Assembly (NCBI GenBank): GCA_021773815.1
Contig: JAJFJS010000056.1
Coordinates: 1 to 52,266, forward strand
DNA from: Gammaproteobacteria bacterium
GTDB taxonomy: Bacteria > Pseudomonadota > Gammaproteobacteria > Steroidobacterales > GCA-2729495
Reading direction: 5' to 3'
Length of the DNA: 52,266 nt
Shown: in pieces, positions 17,533 through 27,313 of the stretch
Layout: every line of letters starts with the position of its first letter
How positions within the stretch are numbered: the stretch's first letter is position 1
Program-made: the position numbers and the translations under genes
Notes under the pieces: generated by a model
What the model was told of the DNA's origin: nothing
What the model saw: the letters and a program-made list of their open reading frames with translations, nothing else
The model's database searches: none

Positions 17533-18873
17533 ATGAACTTGACAATACACGGATCCGGGTACGTCGGCCTGGTCACGGGCGCCTGTATGGCCGACGCCGG
17601 CAATCACGTCATCTGCGTCGATATCGACGCGGACAAGATCGCCCGGCTGCAGGCCGGAGATATACCGATTCACGAGCCCGGGCTCGAGGACCTGGTGCGC
17701 CGTAACGCGGCCGCCGGCCGGCTGACGTTTACGACCGATATCGACCGGGGTGTCCGCGAGGGACTGTTCCAGTTCATCGCGGTCGGCACGCCGCCCGACG
17801 AAGACGGTTCGGCGGACTTGCAATATGTACTCGCAGTCGCGCGCTCGATCGGCGAGCACATGGACGATTACAAGGTCGTCGTCGACAAGTCGACGGTACC
17901 GGTCGGTACTGCGCTGCGGGTGCGGGACGTCGTTGCCGAGACGCTGGCGGCGCGTGAGGCCGTGATCGAGTTCGACGTCGTTTCCAACCCGGAGTTTCTG
18001 AAAGAGGGCGCCGCGATCGGCGATTTCCTGAAGCCGGATCGCATCATCGTCGGCACCGACAGCGAGCGCGCCGCGCAGCACATCAAGGCGCTGTACAAGC
18101 CCTTCAGTCGCAACCACGACAAGCTGATCCTGATGGATATCCCGTCGGCGGAGCTGACCAAGTATGCGGCCAATGCGATGCTGGCCACGAAGATCAGTTT
18201 CATGAACGAGCTGTCGAATATCGCCGATCTTTATGGCGCCGACATCGAGCAGGTCCGGGTCGGAATCGGTTCGGATCCGCGCATCGGTTACGAGTTCATC
18301 TACCCCGGGATCGGCTACGGGGGATCGTGTTTCCCGAAGGATGTGACGGCGCTCGCACATTCTGCGGGTCTGGCCGGTTACGACGCGGAGCTGGTCCGGG
18401 CCGTCGAACGCGTCAATACGCGGCAGAAAACCATTTTGGGCCGGAAGATCATTGCGCATTTCGGCGGCGATCTGGCGGGCAAGACCATCGCGCTGTGGGG
18501 ACTGGCGTTCAAGCCCCGGACCGATGACATGCGCGAGGCGCCCAGCCGCGTGCTAATGGAGCAGGTCTGGGCCGCCGGCGGCCAGGTGCGTGCTTTTGAC
18601 CCCGAGGCGATGGATGAGACACACCGCATCTTCGGCGACCGCGAAGGCCTGACGCTATGCGAGTCGGCGGTCGCAGCCCTGCAGGGCGCCAACGCGCTGG
18701 CGGTCGTGACGGAGTGGCAGGAGTTCCGCAGCCCGGATTTTGCCAGCCTGCGGCAGAATCTGGCGGAGCCGACCGTATTCGACGGTCGCAATATCTATGA
18801 TCCGGAGACAATGGCCGAGCAGGGATTCACGTACTACTCGATCGGGCGCGCGGCCCGCGGGCGGCCATCATGA
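17533..18873 (+). CDS. ugd: UDP-glucose 6-dehydrogenase
   Basis: A 446-residue NAD-dependent dehydrogenase making UDP-glucuronate. It has the N-terminal [15 protein letters not shown] (7-21), [10 protein letters not shown], the hinge region, and [10 protein letters not shown] with the catalytic cysteine at 266. The C-terminal domain shows [16 protein letters not shown]. The overall pattern is that of Ugd and not of the WbpA/WecC group that oxidises UDP-GlcNAc or UDP-ManNAc. It is followed by ManC after 45 bases. A 172-base gap precedes it, with no clear terminator or promoter. Glucuronate would be a component of the exopolysaccharide. Confidence 0.93.
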   Translation: MNLTIHGSGYVGLVTGACMADAGNHVICVDIDADKIARLQAGDIPIHEPGLEDLVRRNAAAGRLTFTTDIDRGVREGLFQFIAVGTPPDEDGSADLQYVLAVARSIGEHMDDYKVVVDKSTVPVGTALRVRDVVAETLAAREAVIEFDVVSNPEFLKEGAAIGDFLKPDRIIVGTDSERAAQHIKALYKPFSRNHDKLILMDIPSAELTKYAANAMLATKISFMNELSNIADLYGADIEQVRVGIGSDPRIGYEFIYPGIGYGGSCFPKDVTALAHSAGLAGYDAELVRAVERVNTRQKTILGRKIIAHFGGDLAGKTIALWGLAFKPRTDDMREAPSRVLMEQVWAAGGQVRAFDPEAMDETHRIFGDREGLTLCESAVAALQGANALAVVTEWQEFRSPDFASLRQNLAEPTVFDGRNIYDPETMAEQGFTYYSIGRAARGRPS

Positions 18874-18918
18874 AGGCGCCGGACGGCCGGCGTACGGAAT
18901 GATCAGGAGGATCCGTTC

Positions 18919-20343
18919 ATGAAACTTCGACCGGTCATCATGTGCGGGGGCTCAGGCTCGCGTCTCTGGCCGCTGTCGCGTGCGCAGTATCCCAAACAGC
19001 TGCTGGCATTGACGGGCGGGCACTCCCTGCTGCAGCAGACGGTGCAGCGACTCGACGGACTGGGCGACCGGCTACTCGAACCGCTGGTGAGCTGCAATGA
19101 GGGGCATCGGTTCCTCGTGGCCCGGCAGCTTGCCGAAATCGGCGCGACGCCGACCCTGGTGCTGGAACCGGAAGGGCGCAACACAGCGCCTGCCGTTGCC
19201 GTGGCGGCGTTGCTCGAGTCGGAGCCCGAGTCGACGCTGCTGCTCGTGTTACCGGCCGATCACGTGATCCGGGATGGTACGGCGCTGGTGCGCGCGGTGC
19301 AGGTGGCCATCCCTGCCGCCGAGGCCGGCCGGCTCGTGACCTTCGGCATCGTGCCGTCGTCGCCGGAGACCGGTTATGGGTACATCCGGTCGATCGCGGG
19401 CGACGGCGACGTGCTCGCGGTCGACCGGTTTGTCGAGAAACCCGACTTTGAGACCGCCCGACGCTACGTGCAATCCGGCTCGTATTTCTGGAACAGCGGC
19501 ATGTTCTTGTTCTCCGCGGCTGCCTATCTCGCAGAACTGGCGGCGCACCACCCGGACATGGTCGAGGCCTGTCGGCTCGCCCTTGGCGATGCGGCGCACG
19601 GCACCGAGCGCCGGGAGATCAGGCTCGACGCCGGGGCTTTTCATGCCTGTCCGGCCGATTCGATCGACTATGCGGTCATGGAACGCACCGACCGCGCGAG
19701 CGTGGTGCCGCTCGACGCCGGCTGGAGCGATGTCGGGTCCTGGGCGTCACTGCATGACGTCAGTGATCAGGATGCGGCGTCCAACACGCTGACGGGCGAT
19801 GTCGTGGCCGTTGACTGCACGGACACGCTGATCCGCGCGGAAAGCCGGCTCGTCGCGGCCGTCGGCCTTGACGGGTGTGTCGTCGTCGAGACGAAGGACG
19901 CGATTCTCGTCGCGCCGAAGGCCAGGGCGCAGGACGTCAAGTCGATCGTCGCCGAGCTCGACGCCGCCGGTCGACCGGAAACGCAACTCGGTCGGGAGGT
20001 ATTCCGGCCGTGGGGCAGTTACGACAGCCTGGAGAACGCGGCCGGGTTCCAGGTCAAGCGCCTGACGGTGTTGCCGGGCGCCATCCTGTCGCTGCAGCTG
20101 CATCACCGCCGCGCGGAACACTGGGTGGTCGTCGCCGGCGTCGCGCGCATCACGCTGGATGATCAGGTGTTCGATCTGCGCGTCAACGAGCACACATTCA
20201 TTCCGGTCGGCGCCAAACATCGAATCGAAAATCCCGGTGAGTCGCTGCTGCATATCATCGAAGTTCAGGTCGGCGATTATCTGGGCGAGGATGATATCGT
20301 GCGTTTCGAGGACAAATATGGCCGCGAGGGCCGCACCGATTGA
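18919..20343 (+). CDS. manC: Mannose-1-phosphate guanylyltransferase / mannose-6-phosphate isomerase
   Basis: A 474-residue bifunctional enzyme making GDP-mannose. The ATG at 18919 follows a strong AGGAGG at 18904-18909. The N-terminal nucleotidyltransferase has CGGSGSRLWPLSRAQYPKQ (11-29) and RFVEKP. The C-terminal cupin isomerase starts near 350 with RPWGSYDSLE and contains LQLHHRRAEHWVVV, whose histidines are the expected metal ligands. This is the full-length AlgA/CpsB/XanB arrangement. It acts in the cytoplasm together with the downstream phosphomannomutase and indicates mannose, or a GDP-mannose derivative, in the polysaccharide. Confidence 0.94.
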   Translation: MKLRPVIMCGGSGSRLWPLSRAQYPKQLLALTGGHSLLQQTVQRLDGLGDRLLEPLVSCNEGHRFLVARQLAEIGATPTLVLEPEGRNTAPAVAVAALLESEPESTLLLVLPADHVIRDGTALVRAVQVAIPAAEAGRLVTFGIVPSSPETGYGYIRSIAGDGDVLAVDRFVEKPDFETARRYVQSGSYFWNSGMFLFSAAAYLAELAAHHPDMVEACRLALGDAAHGTERREIRLDAGAFHACPADSIDYAVMERTDRASVVPLDAGWSDVGSWASLHDVSDQDAASNTLTGDVVAVDCTDTLIRAESRLVAAVGLDGCVVVETKDAILVAPKARAQDVKSIVAELDAAGRPETQLGREVFRPWGSYDSLENAAGFQVKRLTVLPGAILSLQLHHRRAEHWVVVAGVARITLDDQVFDLRVNEHTFIPVGAKHRIENPGESLLHIIEVQVGDYLGEDDIVRFEDKYGREGRTD

Positions 20344-20394
20344 CGACTGCCCGGCCAACCTGCCGGTGTGCATGAAGAAAAAGGAAGAGTCACG

Positions 20395-21753
20395 ATGGGC
20401 AGAGACCTGAGTTGTTTCAAGGCGTATGACCTGCGCGGGCGGGTTCCCGACCAGCTCGACGAGGATCTGGCGCACGATATCGGCCTGGCCTGTGCGGCAT
20501 TCCTGCAGCCGAGCGAGATCGTCGTCGGCCACGATATCCGGCTGTCCAGCCCGGTGATGGCCGCGGCGCTGATCGATGGCCTGACGAGCGCGGGTGTCAC
20601 GGTTCGCGACATCGGCATCTGCGGCACCGAGGAGGTCTATTTCGCGACGGCGCACCTGGGCGCCGACGGCGGCGTCATGGTCACGGCCAGTCACAACCCC
20701 TCGGACTACAACGGCATGAAATTCGTCCGGGAGGAATCACGGCCGATCAGCGCCGACACCGGCCTGAACGATATTCGTGACCTGATCGCGGCCGGCGGCC
20801 TCGCCGGGTCCGGCACCCGGGGCGCGGTCAAGCCGACTGACTGCATCGCGCCGTATATCGATCATCTGCTCGGCTATGTCGATGTCGATGCGCTCAAGCC
20901 GCTGCGAATCGTCGTCAATGCCGGCAACGGCGGCGCCGGCGCGACCGTCGACCGGCTCGCGTCCCGCCTGCCGTTCGAATTCATTCGCGTGCACCACGAG
21001 CCGGACGGCAATTTTCCGCACGGCGTACCGAACCCGCTGCTGCCCGAGAACCGTGCCGCGACGATCGACGCGATCCGGTCCTCGGGCGCGGACCTGGGCG
21101 TGGCCTGGGACGGGGACTTCGATCGCTGCTTCCTGTTCGATGAGACCGGCGGTTTTATCGAGGGCTATTACATCGTCGGCCTGCTGGCCGAAGCCATGCT
21201 GGCGCTGCACCCGGGCGGCAAGGTGATCTACGACCCGCGCCTGACCTGGAATACGCAGGACATCGTCACGCGCCTCGGCGGCACGCCGGTGCAGTGCAAG
21301 TCCGGGCATGCTTTTATCAAGGAGCGGATGCGCGCCGAGGATGCGATCTACGGCGGGGAGATGAGCGCGCACCACTATTTCCGTGATTTTTCCTACTGCG
21401 ACAGCGGCATGATCCCGTGGCTGCTCGTGGCCCAGATCATCTCGAAGTCGGGCCAGCCGCTGTCCGCGCTCGTCAACGAGCGGATCGCGGCCTACCCGGC
21501 ATCCGGTGAGATCAACCGCAAGGTCGCCGATGCCGGCCAGGTACTGGCCGCCATACATGCGCGGTACGCGCCCGATGCGCTGGCCGTCGATGATATGGAC
21601 GGCTACGGATTTGAATACGTGGACTGGCGTTTCAACCTGCGGATGTCCAACACCGAGCCGGTCATCCGGCTCAACGTCGAGTCGCGCGGCGACATCGCAT
21701 TGATGGAGCGGCGCACCGCGGAGATTCTGGAGCTGATTAGTAATTACGAGTAA
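20395..21753 (+). CDS. manB: Phosphomannomutase / phosphoglucomutase
   Basis: A 452-residue alpha-D-phosphohexomutase of the AlgC/CpsG type. The ATG at 20395 is preferred over an upstream GTG at 20368 because AAGGAAGAG sits just before it and the product begins MGRDLSCFKAYDLRG. The phosphoserine loop is TASHNPSDYNG with Ser at 99, the metal loop is WDGDFDRCF, the sugar loop is GGEMSAHHYF, and the phosphate-binding loop is RMSNTEPVIRLNVE. It converts mannose-6-phosphate to mannose-1-phosphate for ManC. It ends at an AT-rich inverted repeat between convergent genes. Confidence 0.94.
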   Translation: MGRDLSCFKAYDLRGRVPDQLDEDLAHDIGLACAAFLQPSEIVVGHDIRLSSPVMAAALIDGLTSAGVTVRDIGICGTEEVYFATAHLGADGGVMVTASHNPSDYNGMKFVREESRPISADTGLNDIRDLIAAGGLAGSGTRGAVKPTDCIAPYIDHLLGYVDVDALKPLRIVVNAGNGGAGATVDRLASRLPFEFIRVHHEPDGNFPHGVPNPLLPENRAATIDAIRSSGADLGVAWDGDFDRCFLFDETGGFIEGYYIVGLLAEAMLALHPGGKVIYDPRLTWNTQDIVTRLGGTPVQCKSGHAFIKERMRAEDAIYGGEMSAHHYFRDFSYCDSGMIPWLLVAQIISKSGQPLSALVNERIAAYPASGEINRKVADAGQVLAAIHARYAPDALAVDDMDGYGFEYVDWRFNLRMSNTEPVIRLNVESRGDIALMERRTAEILELISNYE

Positions 21754-21790
21754 AAACAGATAATTAAGTAATATATCTAATATCTGTTTT
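21753..21790. terminator. AT-rich inverted repeat between convergent genes
   Basis: AAAACAGATA at 21753-21762 is matched by TATCTGTTTT at 21781-21790, a perfect 10-base inverted repeat with an 18-base loop. It begins at the manB stop codon, and the left arm is A-rich where the right arm is T-rich, so it could end transcription from both sides. The stem is weak in GC, which lowers confidence. Confidence 0.5.
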
Positions 21791-21888
21791 AACTATACGG
21801 AAAGGCCTGTCTGCAGCCCGCAGCGACGCTGCCGCATGCTTCCGTCACTAATGGCAGCCCGCCCGGATCGGCAGATGATCGCATCGAG

Positions 21889-23817
21889 CTAGTTTCCCGC
21901 CGTCAGCCACGCCGACAGATCCGCCGGCGTCTCGCCGTCGAGAAACATCCGGAACCACAATTCCAGGGACAGCAGAGCCATCAATTGATCGGTATGGTCG
22001 GCCCGCTGGGTGCGATGATCGTCGAGGATGCGCGCAACCTGTCGCGGATCGAGCACGCCGCGGCGTTCTACGGCGGCGCGTGACAGCAGTTTGTTGGTGA
22101 CCGGCTCGAGTTCGCGCCGCAGCCAGGCGCCCATCGGCGCGCCGAAGCCGCGTTTCTTGCGGTCGATGATCGTGTCCGGCAGCACGCCGCGCAGGGCCTT
22201 TTTGAGGATATAGCGGGTCTGGCGACCGCGCACCCGCAGGTCGTCCGGCATCGTTGTCGCGAGCCGCAGCAGGCGTTCGTCGAGCAGCGGCACGCGGCAT
22301 TCCAGCGACTGCGCCATACTCATCTTGTCGGTCAGCAGTAACAGTTCATCGGTCAGTTGCGTGCCGACGTCGGCGGCCAGGATGCGGTCCAGTTCCGGCG
22401 CGTCGGCGTAGCGGGTCAGGATACGGGCCAGCGCATCCTCGCCGACCCGCGTGTCGGCGCGAAGCAATGCATCGAGGTCGCGGCGGCCGAACACCTCCAT
22501 CATCTGGCGATAGCGGTCCGATTCGGGCGCATCGGCGAGCAGCGATACGCTGCGCACGTAGCGGAACAGGTTCAGCAGCCTTGAATGCCGGTCCTCCGGC
22601 AGCGCGCGGATCAGCGGCGCCAGCACCCCGCGGCGCAGCCAGCCGGGCACGCGCCGGATCTGTGCCACGTAATGGCTCATCAGGTAGCGGTTGTAGCCGC
22701 CGAACAATTCGTCACCGCCGACGCCCGACAGGATGACCTTGACGTCCCGGCTCGCGAACTCGGAGACGAGATAGCTCGTGATCAGTGCCGAGTCCACCGT
22801 CGGTTCGTCCATGTGCCACAGCAGGTTCGGCAGCAGCGAGATCACGTTGGGTTCCACCATGATCTCGTGGTGCTCGGTGCCGAACAGGTCCGCGACCTGG
22901 CGTGCGAACGGGAGTTCGTTATACAGGTCGGCGGCGCTCGAGCCGCTGTAGCCAATCGAGTAGGTGCGGACCGGCTGCGGCGTGGCACGTTTCATGTAGG
23001 CGATAATCGCGCTCGAATCGATGCCGCCGCTCAGGAATGCGCCGATCGGCACGTCGCTGATCATCTGGGCGGCGACGCTGTCGGCCAGCGTCGCGTCGAT
23101 CTCGTCGATCCAGTCCTGCTCGGACCGGCCGTGGCGGGTCGCAAACTCGAGGTGCCACCAGCAATGCTCGGTCAGGCGGCCATGCTCGACGATGGCCAGA
23201 TGGCCGGGGCGCAGCTTGTGTACGCCGGCGAACAGGCTGTGCGGATTCGGCACGTAACCGAGAGCCAGAAACTGTTCCAGGGCTTCGGGATCCAGCGCCG
23301 CGCCGACATCCGCGCGGCCGACCAGCGCCTTGGATTCGGAGCAGAACGCGACCCGGTCGTTCTGCGTCGTGTAATACAGCGGCTTGATGCCGATGCGATC
23401 CCGGGCGAGCAGCAGGCGGGCGCCGGCTTCGTCCCATAACGCGAAGCCGAACATGCCTTCGACGTGGGCGAGAAAATCGTCGCCGTATTCCTCGTAGAGA
23501 TGAACCAGCACCTCGGCGTCGCTGCCGGTGCGGAAGGTATGTCCGCTGGCGGTCAGCTTGGCGCGCAGTTGGCGGAAATTGTAGATTTCCCCGTTGCAGA
23601 CGACCGCGACGGTCCGGTCCTCGTTGAACAGCGGCTGGTGCCCACCGTCCACATCGATGATTGACAGTCTGCGCAGGCCGATGGCCACGCGTTCGGTCAT
23701 GTGTACACCGTCGTCGTCGGGTCCGCGGTGGATAATCGCGTCGCCCATCGAGCGCACGACGCGGGGATCGATCCGGCCCCGGTCAGACAGCAGGACTTCG
23801 CCGTAGATGCCGCACAT
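21889..23817 (-). CDS. Glutamine-dependent asparagine synthase-like amidotransferase, XrtA-associated
   Basis: A 642-residue class II amidotransferase. The start at 23817 gives MCGIYGEVLL, exposing Cys2, the N-terminal nucleophile of the glutaminase domain; a longer frame upstream would bury it. The synthetase domain carries the PP-loop FLSGGIDSSAI (about 260-270) and SGVGGDELFGGYNRY. Family members of this size occur in exosortase A exopolysaccharide loci (TIGR03108-type). They are thought to amidate uronic acids or related acids of the polysaccharide, though the substrate is unproven. It is the last gene of the leftward operon, 37 bases after the FemAB-like gene. Confidence 0.88.
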   Translation of the reverse strand: MCGIYGEVLLSDRGRIDPRVVRSMGDAIIHRGPDDDGVHMTERVAIGLRRLSIIDVDGGHQPLFNEDRTVAVVCNGEIYNFRQLRAKLTASGHTFRTGSDAEVLVHLYEEYGDDFLAHVEGMFGFALWDEAGARLLLARDRIGIKPLYYTTQNDRVAFCSESKALVGRADVGAALDPEALEQFLALGYVPNPHSLFAGVHKLRPGHLAIVEHGRLTEHCWWHLEFATRHGRSEQDWIDEIDATLADSVAAQMISDVPIGAFLSGGIDSSAIIAYMKRATPQPVRTYSIGYSGSSAADLYNELPFARQVADLFGTEHHEIMVEPNVISLLPNLLWHMDEPTVDSALITSYLVSEFASRDVKVILSGVGGDELFGGYNRYLMSHYVAQIRRVPGWLRRGVLAPLIRALPEDRHSRLLNLFRYVRSVSLLADAPESDRYRQMMEVFGRRDLDALLRADTRVGEDALARILTRYADAPELDRILAADVGTQLTDELLLLTDKMSMAQSLECRVPLLDERLLRLATTMPDDLRVRGRQTRYILKKALRGVLPDTIIDRKKRGFGAPMGAWLRRELEPVTNKLLSRAAVERRGVLDPRQVARILDDHRTQRADHTDQLMALLSLELWFRMFLDGETPADLSAWLTAGN

Positions 23818-23854
23818 TATCGTGGGGTCCGATGCCGGCGTGTCGTTACGTGGC

Positions 23855-24898
23855 TCACGGCAGCCGCCTCGACAACGGCGGACCCAGCCGATTGGCGACC
23901 CACAGTGGCAGCCGCTGCCAGGCATTGATCGCCAGCGCATATTTCGGGTTGTCCGGGTTCAGCCGCGGCGGCGCCTGGCCGTCGCGCAACCAGTAGTGCC
24001 AGTACAGGGGCACGGGTTCGGCGCCCCACTGCCGCTTGAAGCGATACGTGCCGCTGTCGATGCTGGAACGGCCAAAATCAAAATGCCGCGCGCCGCGCGC
24101 GATCGATCGTTGCAGGCATGACCAATACAGCAGCATGTTGACGCCGAGCCGGTTGCAGTGACGCAGCGATGACGCGGAGGGGATCTCGGTCGTCAGGCCA
24201 TGATGCAACAGCATCCCGGCGGCGACCGGCGCGTCATTGAGGTAGACGACGACGATCTCCGCGCGGCTGCCGAGTTCCTCGGCGATTCGTTCGAACAGCG
24301 TGCGGGGGTAGACCGGCGTGCCGAGGTCCCGCATGTTGCGCGAAAACACCCGGTAAAAATCATCGATCAGCTCGCTGCCCCCGGATCGGACGACAGCACC
24401 TTCGCGTCCCGGACGCCGCACCTGGGCGCGGACTTTCGACGTCAGCGCCGCCCATTGCGCGTCCTCGCTGTCGGCCAGGTCGAGGATCATCTCGGCCTTG
24501 TCGGTGCGCACGGGCCAATCGGTGGTGCGCGGTCGACGGTCGCGGAATTCGATGTGTGTGACGCCCAGCGAGCGACCCAGTTTGCAGGCATGGTTCATCA
24601 GCTGCGCGTCGGCCGCGTCATCGTCGGTGAGCGCGCCGCAATAATTGACGTACGGCAGCGAGACCATGAAATGCCCGAACAGCCGGCTTTGCAGGCGCAC
24701 CAGCGGCAGAATGCCGCGGATCCGGCCCCGCGCGTCGCGCGCGCATAGCGGATGCAACTCGTGTCCGAACGCGCGCGCGGCGATACGCTGCCATGCGCGC
24801 GTGTGGTACAGCGTGCCGTCGGGATGGGTGGCGACGAAGTCGTCCCAGTCATAATCGGCCCCGGAATCCGGCAGCACCTGCGTCGTGATCGCGCTCAT
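23855..24898 (-). CDS. FemAB-like protein, XrtA/PEP-CTERM system-associated
   Basis: A 347-residue GNAT-fold protein of the FemAB-related group found in exosortase A loci (TIGR03019-type). The start at 24898 overlaps the upstream deacetylase stop as ATGA. Visible segments include YDWDDFVATHPDGTLYH, the first-domain fold around LPYVNYCGALTDD, and ARHFDFGRSSIDSGTYRFKRQWG near the C-terminus, which is typical of the family. FemAB proteins use aminoacyl-tRNA to build peptide bridges; for this subgroup the function is not established and acyl transfer to the glycan is only a guess. No signal peptide is seen. Confidence 0.88.
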   Translation of the reverse strand: MSAITTQVLPDSGADYDWDDFVATHPDGTLYHTRAWQRIAARAFGHELHPLCARDARGRIRGILPLVRLQSRLFGHFMVSLPYVNYCGALTDDDAADAQLMNHACKLGRSLGVTHIEFRDRRPRTTDWPVRTDKAEMILDLADSEDAQWAALTSKVRAQVRRPGREGAVVRSGGSELIDDFYRVFSRNMRDLGTPVYPRTLFERIAEELGSRAEIVVVYLNDAPVAAGMLLHHGLTTEIPSASSLRHCNRLGVNMLLYWSCLQRSIARGARHFDFGRSSIDSGTYRFKRQWGAEPVPLYWHYWLRDGQAPPRLNPDNPKYALAINAWQRLPLWVANRLGPPLSRRLP

Positions 24899-25815
24899 GT
24901 GGCTTGTCGTGCGTCGAGCAGCCGGTCGAACCGGTCCCAGCGAAAATCGCTCAGCAGGCGATGCAGGCGCGGCTCGGTCCGGTCCAGGTTGGTGTAGTGG
25001 CGCAGTCGAGACTTGAGTCCCAGGCCCGTGACGCGCGGCTGCTGCGGATCGACCTCCCACGGGTGAAAGTAGAAGAACGTAGGCTGGCGATCGACTGCAT
25101 GCAGTCGGCGGACAGCCCAGCGGAACAGTCCATAGGGCAGTACCCGAAACCAGCCGCCGCCACCGCAGGCAAAGCGCCGTCCGGCGATGACAATCGTCGG
25201 TCCGGGCCATTCGACCAGCTGCGTCAGGTTCGGCGGCCGGAAAGCGAAGCGGGGCGCATCCGGCAGACCGTAGATATCGTGCTGTACCGGGTAGATGCTC
25301 GACGAGTAGCGAAACCCGCAGCGTTCGAGTTCTTCCAGGGCCCACAGGTTCGTGGCATTGATCGAAAAACTCGCGGCCCGGTAACCGATGACCTCGATGC
25401 CGCCGATGTCTTCGAGCGTCTGCTTGGTGCGCAGGATATCGTCGCGGAATTCGCCGCGGGTCTGTTCATCGGCCGGTTGATGGGCCCAGCCGTGGCTGGC
25501 GATCTCGTGACCGTTTGCTGCGATCTGTCGGACCAGGGTGGGATGCCGCTCGGCAATCCAGCCGAGGATGAAAAACGTGGCCTGCACCGAGTGCTCGTCG
25601 AACAGCGCCAGGATGCGCTCGACGGCGCCCTCGACCCGTCCGGGCAGCGTGTCCCACTGGTCACGCCCGATCCGGCCGGCCATGGCCTTGACCTGAAAGT
25701 ATTCTTCGACATCGACCGACATGCCGTTCACGGCCGCGGCCGGCGTGTCGAGTGCGGGGAACAGGCGCTGCGAAGATCGGAGATCCTGCAACATGTGCCG
25801 GGTTTGTTGCGACAT
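24895..25815 (-). CDS. Polysaccharide deacetylase, XrtA-associated (DUF3473 type)
   Basis: About 306 residues if the ATG at 25815 is used; ATGs at 25827 and 25794 are alternatives and none has a good ribosome-binding site. The NodB domain shows SVDVEEYFQV with the metal-binding acidic pair, then NGHEIASHGWAHQ with zinc-ligand histidines, and GYRAASFSI. The C-terminal DUF3473-like part contains GGGGWFRVLPYGLF and FYFHPWEVDPQQPRV. Proteins of this type belong to exosortase A loci (TIGR03006-type) and are expected to remove N-acetyl groups from the polymer. No signal peptide is evident. It is coupled by ATGA to the FemAB-like gene. Confidence 0.9.
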   Translation of the reverse strand: MSQQTRHMLQDLRSSQRLFPALDTPAAAVNGMSVDVEEYFQVKAMAGRIGRDQWDTLPGRVEGAVERILALFDEHSVQATFFILGWIAERHPTLVRQIAANGHEIASHGWAHQPADEQTRGEFRDDILRTKQTLEDIGGIEVIGYRAASFSINATNLWALEELERCGFRYSSSIYPVQHDIYGLPDAPRFAFRPPNLTQLVEWPGPTIVIAGRRFACGGGGWFRVLPYGLFRWAVRRLHAVDRQPTFFYFHPWEVDPQQPRVTGLGLKSRLRHYTNLDRTEPRLHRLLSDFRWDRFDRLLDARQAT

Positions 25816-25837
25816 GGGTCCGGGCATGGAGGCCCGG

Positions 25838-27313
25838 CTAGAACGAGCGCGTGAGAGAGATGCCGAACTGGTTCTCGGTATAGTCAAACGCGCGATTGAC
25901 GGCGCCGGTGCGCTCCGAGCGTCGATAATAGCCTTCGAGTGACGTGCGTCGGCCCAGCTCGCGGCGAAGTCGCACGATGCCGCCGTACGTGTCTTTGATA
26001 TCGTCGTTGCCGGTGAAACTGCGGTCAACCCAACTGAGCTCGGTGTCGAGTTGGGTCTTCGGTCCGAGTTCCATGGCCCAGCGCAGGATCGTGCCGAGCT
26101 GGCTCTGGTTGCCCGGCGTGGTCGCGTTGATGCCGCGGGCCTGGAAATCGCTTTGTTTTTCGTAATAGACGAGCAGCGTCAGCGTATTGCGGTTGAAGGC
26201 GCGGCTGAAGCCGGCCTGTGCAAATCGTTCGACATAGACGAAGCCGGTACCCGGTCGATCGATGTCAGACGGTACGGTCGGCAGGGGCGGGACCGTCGTC
26301 AACACGGAGTCCTGGTTGACGGTGCGTTCGCGGTAAGCCGATTCGGAGGTTCGCGGCGCCTGGGTGAACGTCGCGGTAAACTCGCCGTTGGGGCCCATGC
26401 GACGCACTAGCGACAGATTAAAGGTGCGGCCGAAGCTGCGTTCGCCGACGGACGCGGCCAGATCCGTGCGCGTCCCCGACGACTCGAAGCCGGCGCTCCA
26501 GATGGAATCGTCGAGCTTCGAGCTCGTGTAATTGCCGAACTCGCTCTCGCGTCCGTATGACCCGACCAGCGAGAATCCGGGGCTGAGCGCGTAGTCGAGA
26601 GTCAGCACCAGTTCCTGCGCCTTGGAGTCCGGTGGCGTGTCGTACTCGAAGCGCAGGTAGCGATGGTTCAGTCGCCAGCCCAGCCCGGTGTCCGCCTCCG
26701 GACTTGCGAGGCTCGTGTCGGCCACCTGAAATTTCGTGTCCTGCGTCAACGGATCGTCGTAATCGAACCGGCCGACGGTATAACGGACGTCCAGGATCTG
26801 CCCGAACACCGGTGAGCGCCAGTGCGGCGCCGTCTGAATCAGCGAGCGGTCCGTGCGATTGATGATGAACGGGATATTCGTGCTGCTGATCGGCTGCTCC
26901 GGGTCGATCTGGATCTGGCTGCGATCGTAAAACGATTCCAGGAAGAACCGGTCCTGGAGCAATTCGAGATCGAGTCCGACCTTGCCGAGGTGCAGCGTCT
27001 GGTCCGCGCCATCGGGTTCTTCATACCAGATCAACTGCGCCCGGTAGTCCACGTCCAGCGCAACGCGGCTCGATTCGTGATTGATCTTGATGGCTGGTTC
27101 GAGCATGCCGACCCACGATTCGGTCTCGAGTCCCGGACCGTCGAGCGAGATATTGTCCGAGTAGATCGCGTGCGCGGTAATACTCGGTTCGATGTCCATG
27201 GCTGCGACTGGAATGGCCGCCGACAGGGCGAGGCAGGCGATGGCGCCGCGCACCATTGTCAACAGCGGTGCGCCCGCGCTTGCGGGTCGGCCGGGTTGCT
27301 CGTCACACATCAT
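25838..27313 (-). CDS. Outer-membrane beta-barrel protein, XrtA-associated
   Basis: About 491 residues. The start at 27313 (or 27310) follows GGAG and overlaps the kinase gene by a few bases. A signal peptide is visible (MVRGAIACLALSAAIPVAAM, cleavage likely after VAA or AMD). The mature part has many alternating hydrophobic strands and ends in LTRSF, with the terminal aromatic residue of outer-membrane barrels. It corresponds to the TIGR03016-type barrel of exosortase A loci. It lies in the export operon between kinase and deacetylase and probably aids polymer passage across the outer membrane; the precise role is not known. Confidence 0.85.
   Translation of the reverse strand: MMCDEQPGRPASAGAPLLTMVRGAIACLALSAAIPVAAMDIEPSITAHAIYSDNISLDGPGLETESWVGMLEPAIKINHESSRVALDVDYRAQLIWYEEPDGADQTLHLGKVGLDLELLQDRFFLESFYDRSQIQIDPEQPISSTNIPFIINRTDRSLIQTAPHWRSPVFGQILDVRYTVGRFDYDDPLTQDTKFQVADTSLASPEADTGLGWRLNHRYLRFEYDTPPDSKAQELVLTLDYALSPGFSLVGSYGRESEFGNYTSSKLDDSIWSAGFESSGTRTDLAASVGERSFGRTFNLSLVRRMGPNGEFTATFTQAPRTSESAYRERTVNQDSVLTTVPPLPTVPSDIDRPGTGFVYVERFAQAGFSRAFNRNTLTLLVYYEKQSDFQARGINATTPGNQSQLGTILRWAMELGPKTQLDTELSWVDRSFTGNDDIKDTYGGIVRLRRELGRRTSLEGYYRRSERTGAVNRAFDYTENQFGISLTRSF

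Noticed and set aside
22585-23439. 284-codon forward frame inside the amidotransferase gene
   Set aside because: Shadow of the conserved reverse-strand asparagine synthase-like gene.
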